NCBI RefSeq assembly: GCF_017831975.1 | Contig: NZ_JAFDSS010000001.1 | Span: 3,162,001-3,226,000 of the forward strand | Source of the DNA: Microbacterium terrae | GTDB lineage: Bacteria > Actinomycetota > Actinomycetes > Actinomycetales > Microbacteriaceae | Direction of reading: 5' to 3' | DNA length: 64,000 nucleotides | Shown: in pieces, positions 61,210 to 64,000 of the stretch | Numbering within the stretch: the first letter of the stretch is position 1 | Layout: every line of letters begins with the position of its first letter | Notes under the pieces: generated by a model | What the model was told of the DNA's origin: nothing | The model's input: only the letters and a program-made list of their open reading frames with translations | The model's database searches: none | Translations under genes and position numbers: made by a program

Positions 61210-61731
61210 ATGACCACCACGCCCGAAACACCCACCGCCGTGCACGAGCGCGCCGAGCGCGAGCCCGCGACCGTGGAGCAGCTCGAGCAGGAAGGCGACA
61301 TCGCCGCCGACTTCATCGAGGGTCTGCTCGACATCGCCGACATCGATGGCGACCTCGACCTCGACGTGCGCGCCGGGCGCGCCTATGTCTCGGTGGAGGC
61401 GCCGGCGGATGCGTCGGTGTCGGTGCTCGCCGACCCCGACACGGTCCAGGCGCTGCAGGAGCTGACCCGCATCGCGGTGCAGACGCGCACCGGCCGCTTC
61501 TCTCGACTGATCCTGGATGTCGGCGGATCGCGCGACACCCGACAGAGCCAGCTCGCCGGTCTCGTGGATCGCGCGATCGCGCGTCTCGACGAGGGGGCGT
61601 CGCAGGCGTCGCTGCCGGCGATGTCGAGCTACGAGCGCAAGCTGGTGCACGACTTGGTCGCTGAGCGCGGCCTGGTCTCGGAGTCGTACGGCGACGGTGC
61701 CACTCGGCACACCGTCATCCGCCGCGGCTGA
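61210..61731 (+). CDS. jag: Jag/KhpB RNA-binding protein
   Basis: The 173-residue protein has a KH-like domain (about 35-105; LQELTRIAVQTRTGRFSRLI) and a C-terminal R3H domain (SYERKLVHDLVAERGLVSE). KhpB binds RNA and affects cell-wall synthesis and division. It ends directly against parS site 1, which fills the gap to rsmG. Confidence 0.93.
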   Translation: MTTTPETPTAVHERAEREPATVEQLEQEGDIAADFIEGLLDIADIDGDLDLDVRAGRAYVSVEAPADASVSVLADPDTVQALQELTRIAVQTRTGRFSRLILDVGGSRDTRQSQLAGLVDRAIARLDEGASQASLPAMSSYERKLVHDLVAERGLVSESYGDGATRHTVIRRG

Positions 61732-61747
61732 CGTTTCACGTGAAACA
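61732..61747. other. parS: parS site 1
   Basis: CGTTTCACGTGAAACA differs from the consensus TGTTTCACGTGAAACA by one base. It occupies 16 of the 19 bases between the jag stop and the rsmG ATG. Confidence 0.9.
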
Positions 61748-61750
61748 TCG

Positions 61751-62374
61751 ATGATCGAGATCGAGCAGGAACCAGCCGCCGCGGCGGAGATCTTCAGCGA
61801 CCGGATCGACGTCGCGCGTCGCTTCACCGAGGCGCTGGGTCGACACGGTGAAGAGCGAGGCTTGATCGGCCCGCTCGAGCCCCCGCGTCTGTGGTCGCGG
61901 CACATCCTGAACAGTGCGATCATCGCGCCCCTGTTCTCGGGTCGCGTCGCCGACATCGGTTCCGGCGCCGGGCTGCCCGGTCTCGTGCTCGCGATCGCGC
62001 GTCCCGATGTGGAGTGGGTGCTCATCGAGCCGATGGAGCGTCGTGTCGCCTGGCTCACCGAGCAGGCCGGCGAGCTCGGGCTCGATAACGTCGAGGTCGT
62101 GCGTGCGCGGGGCGAGGAGTGGAGGGGCGGTGCCGTCTTCGATGCCGTCACCGCTCGTGCCGTCAGCGCGCTGCGGACGCTTCTTCCCCTGACCGCTCCC
62201 CTGGTGCGTGATGGCGGCGAAGTGATCCTGCTGAAGGGCACCAGCGCTGAGAACGAGATCGGCGCGGCTGAGAAGGCGCTCCGCAAGTTCAAGGTCACGA
62301 ATGCGCGTGTCGAGATCGTGGGCGAGGGCGTCCTCGACGAGCCCTCGCGCGTGATCCGCGGCACCGTGCGGTGA
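61751..62374 (+). CDS. rsmG: 16S rRNA (guanine527-N7) methyltransferase RsmG (GidB)
   Basis: The 207-residue enzyme has the SAM-binding motif VADIGSGAGLPGLVLAIARP, SRHILNSAI upstream and TARAVSALRTLLPL. It methylates G527 of 16S rRNA; loss of RsmG gives low-level streptomycin resistance in many bacteria. ATG 61751 is three bases after parS site 1 and has no Shine-Dalgarno other than the parS sequence. It overlaps the GNAT gene by GTGA. Confidence 0.95.
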   Translation: MIEIEQEPAAAAEIFSDRIDVARRFTEALGRHGEERGLIGPLEPPRLWSRHILNSAIIAPLFSGRVADIGSGAGLPGLVLAIARPDVEWVLIEPMERRVAWLTEQAGELGLDNVEVVRARGEEWRGGAVFDAVTARAVSALRTLLPLTAPLVRDGGEVILLKGTSAENEIGAAEKALRKFKVTNARVEIVGEGVLDEPSRVIRGTVR

Positions 62375-62838
62375 CGCAGGACGGTATCCGTCTGACCCGC
62401 GCGCGGCGCGACGACACCGCACTGCTCGAGCAGATGCTGCGTGGTGCCGACCTCACCACGAGTGGACTCGATGCTTCTTCCGTGCGCTTGTGGATCGCGT
62501 GGATCGGTGACGAGCCGGTCGGGACGACGGGTTACGAGGTCGCGGACGGCGGCAGGGATGCCCTGATCCGCAGTGTCTGCGTCGTCGACGGCCGGCGCGG
62601 ATCAGGGCTGGGCCTCTGGTTGGCGCAGCAGGCGATGGACAGCGCGGCGCTCGAAGGCGCGGAGCACGCGTGGTTGTTCAGCCGCCGCTCCGGGCCGTTC
62701 TGGCAGCGGCTCGGCTTCTCGCCGGCAGCGACGGATGATCTTGCCCGAGCGCTGAGCGACACCCATCAGGTGCGGCTGTTCCGGGCGACCGGACAGCTCG
62801 AACGTGAAGTCGCATGGAGTCGTCCACTTTCGGGGTGA
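62371..62838 (+). CDS. GNAT-family acetyltransferase
   Basis: The 155-residue protein begins at GTG 62371 (GTGA overlap with rsmG) and shows the GNAT acetyl-CoA loop VCVVDGRRGSGLGLWLAQQA (about 70-89) and HAWLFSRRSGPFWQRLGFSP, like the arsenate-detoxifying ArsN2/GNAT group. Substrate unknown. In related chromosomes parA usually follows rsmG directly, so this gene and the next are an insertion at that junction. Confidence 0.88.
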   Translation: MTQDGIRLTRARRDDTALLEQMLRGADLTTSGLDASSVRLWIAWIGDEPVGTTGYEVADGGRDALIRSVCVVDGRRGSGLGLWLAQQAMDSAALEGAEHAWLFSRRSGPFWQRLGFSPAATDDLARALSDTHQVRLFRATGQLEREVAWSRPLSG

Positions 62839-62855
62839 CGGCGAATCGAGTGCGA

Positions 62856-62871
62856 TGTTTCACGTGAAACG
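62856..62871. other. parS: parS site 2
   Basis: TGTTTCACGTGAAACG, one mismatch to consensus at the last base. It ends directly against the stop codon of the VOC gene at 62872. Confidence 0.9.
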
Positions 62872-63264
62872 TCAGATGCCTGTGGCGACGACCTCGACCT
62901 TGAAACCGGCGGTGTTCTCGAGCCACCCGGCGTAGTGATCGGGCCCGCCGGCGTGCGGGTAGCGATCTGAGTAGAGCTGGCTCCATCCGTGCTCAGGACC
63001 GGCGGCGAGGATGCGGTCGACGTCGCTGCGCGCTCCCCCGTCGAACGCGAGGTGGTTGAGTCCGGGGAGTCGGCGATCATGCGCTTCGCCGGCGATGTTC
63101 GGTGAGGTGGTCAGTGTGAGGTACGCGCCACCGGCGCTCCACGACTCCCCTTCGTTCCACGCTGAGGTGCGGGTGTACCCGAGCTCACCCAACAGCCACC
63201 CCCACTCCGTGCGCGCGGATGGAAGGTCGGCGACCCAGATCTCGACGTGATGAAGTCCTGGCAT
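62872..63264 (-). CDS. VOC/glyoxalase-family protein
   Basis: The 130-residue protein starts at ATG 63264 and shows the vicinal-oxygen-chelate pattern: MPGLHHVEIWVADLPSARTE, then GGAYLTLTTS, GLNHLAFDG with the metal-type His, and a C-terminal half ending NTAGFKVEVVATGI. Two beta-alpha-beta-beta-beta units are visible. Probably a dioxygenase or isomerase-like metal protein; substrate unknown. It is convergent with the GNAT gene, with parS site 2 between them. Confidence 0.85.
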   Translation of the reverse strand: MPGLHHVEIWVADLPSARTEWGWLLGELGYTRTSAWNEGESWSAGGAYLTLTTSPNIAGEAHDRRLPGLNHLAFDGGARSDVDRILAAGPEHGWSQLYSDRYPHAGGPDHYAGWLENTAGFKVEVVATGI

Positions 63265-63393
63265 CCGTCGATTCTTCCAGTTGGAGCGGGACGTGCGTCG
63301 GCGAGTGGATGCGTGTGGAATAGACGTCGGTCCGCTGCCGGGGTGTGGGCATCTCCCCGCCCGTGGTGCATTCGCGGCGATGTGGATGACTGA

Positions 63394-63409
63394 TGTTTCA
63401 CGTGAAACA
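63394..63409. other. parS: parS site 3
   Basis: TGTTTCACGTGAAACA, a perfect match to the bacterial consensus. Confidence 0.95.
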
Positions 63410-63675
63410 TCGCTCGCGATCCATCGTGTAGGCACGCCGCGCGATTCATATGAGCGCCCTCTGTGCGTGGCCGAGGGTGTCGCTGGCGTGTCGCTGCGTG
63501 GCGGTCGGGGCGACTTCGGTGCGCACCGCGTGTTGCTCGTCGTGCACTGGGTCTGCTCCGCGTTTCGGGGGCGACGGCGGCCCGGCGACTCAGCGGCCTT
63601 GTTGGGCGCCGCGCATGTCTGATGTGGGAGCCACCGCGGCGATGGCATGCCGGGGGTGACGACGACTCCCAGAGA

Positions 63676-63691
63676 TGTTTCACGTGAAACA
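63676..63691. other. parS: parS site 4
   Basis: TGTTTCACGTGAAACA, a perfect match; 282 bases from site 3. Confidence 0.95.
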
Positions 63692-64000
63692 TGGGGCTCC
63701 CCGAACGACTGGCATTTTGGTCGGCGCTCACTCGCTGTATGGCCGGCTGCTGATGTGCGCATGGTGGATCGCACGACAGCACGACAGCACGCGTGGTCAC
63801 GGTGCCTGCCCTGCATCGACACGTGTGGCCGCTATTGCGTGATCGTTGGGCACGCCTGCCGGGTCGCGTTCGGCTTCGACGGAATTCGAGTCCGAACCTC
63901 CGTACGCGAGTGTGTGCTGAGCGGAGGGCGGCAAGTGGTGCGCGGGACTCTCTTCTGGCGTCCTTCAGGAGCGGAACCCTCTCCCGTGGTTACGTGCCGG

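Larger units (their letters stand above)
63265..64000. other. Gene-poor parS region at right edge
   Basis: I find no frame with convincing protein features in these 736 bases on either strand. Open frames crossing the parS sites only read the palindrome as Val-Ser-Arg-Glu-Thr or Met-Phe-His-Val-Lys-His and then low-quality sequence. Composition is less GC-skewed by codon position than in genes. Two perfect parS sites are the only clear features; parA/parB are expected further right. Confidence 0.7.

Noticed and set aside
63281..63622. Possible small gene reading through parS site 3
   Set aside because: Its only patterned part is the palindrome read as DVSRETS; no ribosome site, no fold, poor codon bias.
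63676..63840. Possible ParA start MFHVKH at parS site 4
   Set aside because: ParA genes in this family often begin by reading parS as MFHVKH, but this frame stops after about 53 codons with no ATPase motif.

Overview
The window is high-GC actinobacterial DNA, most likely from the Microbacteriaceae (Microbacterium or a close relative). The evidence is the gene order dnaA-oriC-dnaN-recF-dciA-gyrB-gyrA-DUF3566-tRNA-Ile-tRNA-Ala on one side of rpmH-rnpA-yidD-yidC-jag-rsmG, the fhaA-fhaB-pstP-rodA-pbpA-pknA-pknB block, crgA, a class E sortase, nucS, frequent ATGA/GTGA gene overlaps and many leaderless-looking promoters (TANNNT six bases before ATG or GTG). It spans the chromosomal replication origin (about 57.1-57.4 kb) and four parS centromere sites (61.7-63.7 kb); parA and parB are not in the window and probably lie beyond the right edge.

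Layout. 1-6.9 kb: a truncated MrpA-type cation antiporter subunit; a LacI-family regulator divergent from an MFS exporter with twin operator-like palindromes between them; NucS mismatch endonuclease; a HAD phosphatase; a membrane-anchored coiled-coil protein. 6.9-29.5 kb: an exopolysaccharide locus in three transcription blocks. Block 1 (minus, 16216 to 6966) is seven genes, most joined by 4-bp ATGA overlaps: three glycosyltransferase genes, one a GT2-GT4 fusion, a WS/DGAT-like acyltransferase, a hexapeptide acetyltransferase, a secreted subtilisin with a 28-copy Thr-Pro linker, and UDP-glucose dehydrogenase. Block 2 (plus, 16485 to 22351) is Wzz-like, Wzy-like, a GT2, a Wzx-like flippase and an SGNH-hydrolase lipoprotein. 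Block 3 (minus, 29484 to 22507) is a beta-helix lipoprotein, pyruvyltransferase, acetyltransferase, GT4, polyprenyl-phosphate priming transferase and an Alg14/Alg13-like glycosyltransferase. Together they suggest an acidic (glucuronate, pyruvate), O-acylated, Wzx/Wzy-type polymer primed on undecaprenyl phosphate.

29.6-34.4 kb: a rhomboid-like/DUF2156 fusion membrane protein, a cold-shock protein, a GntR regulator coupled to an amidase, and tRNA-Leu. 34.6-43.5 kb: the FHA/phosphatase/RodA/PBP/Ser-Thr-kinase operon that couples growth signalling to peptidoglycan synthesis. 43.5-48.6 kb: pabA/trpG-type amidotransferase, a small membrane protein, class E sortase, crgA, rhomboid protease, cyclophilin, a membrane protein, YbaK and Nudix. 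48.7-62.8 kb: tRNAs, gyrase, the origin region, and the rpmH-to-rsmG operon followed by a GNAT gene. 62.9-64 kb: a VOC protein and then about 740 bases with no convincing gene but two perfect parS sites.

Most interesting signals: the translationally coupled acyltransferase/subtilisin polysaccharide operon, the parS sites placed exactly at gene junctions, a palindrome-rich patch with DnaA boxes between two convergent genes 11-12 kb from oriC, and a consistent leaderless promoter signature. All functional names are from sequence reading only; no database search was run.
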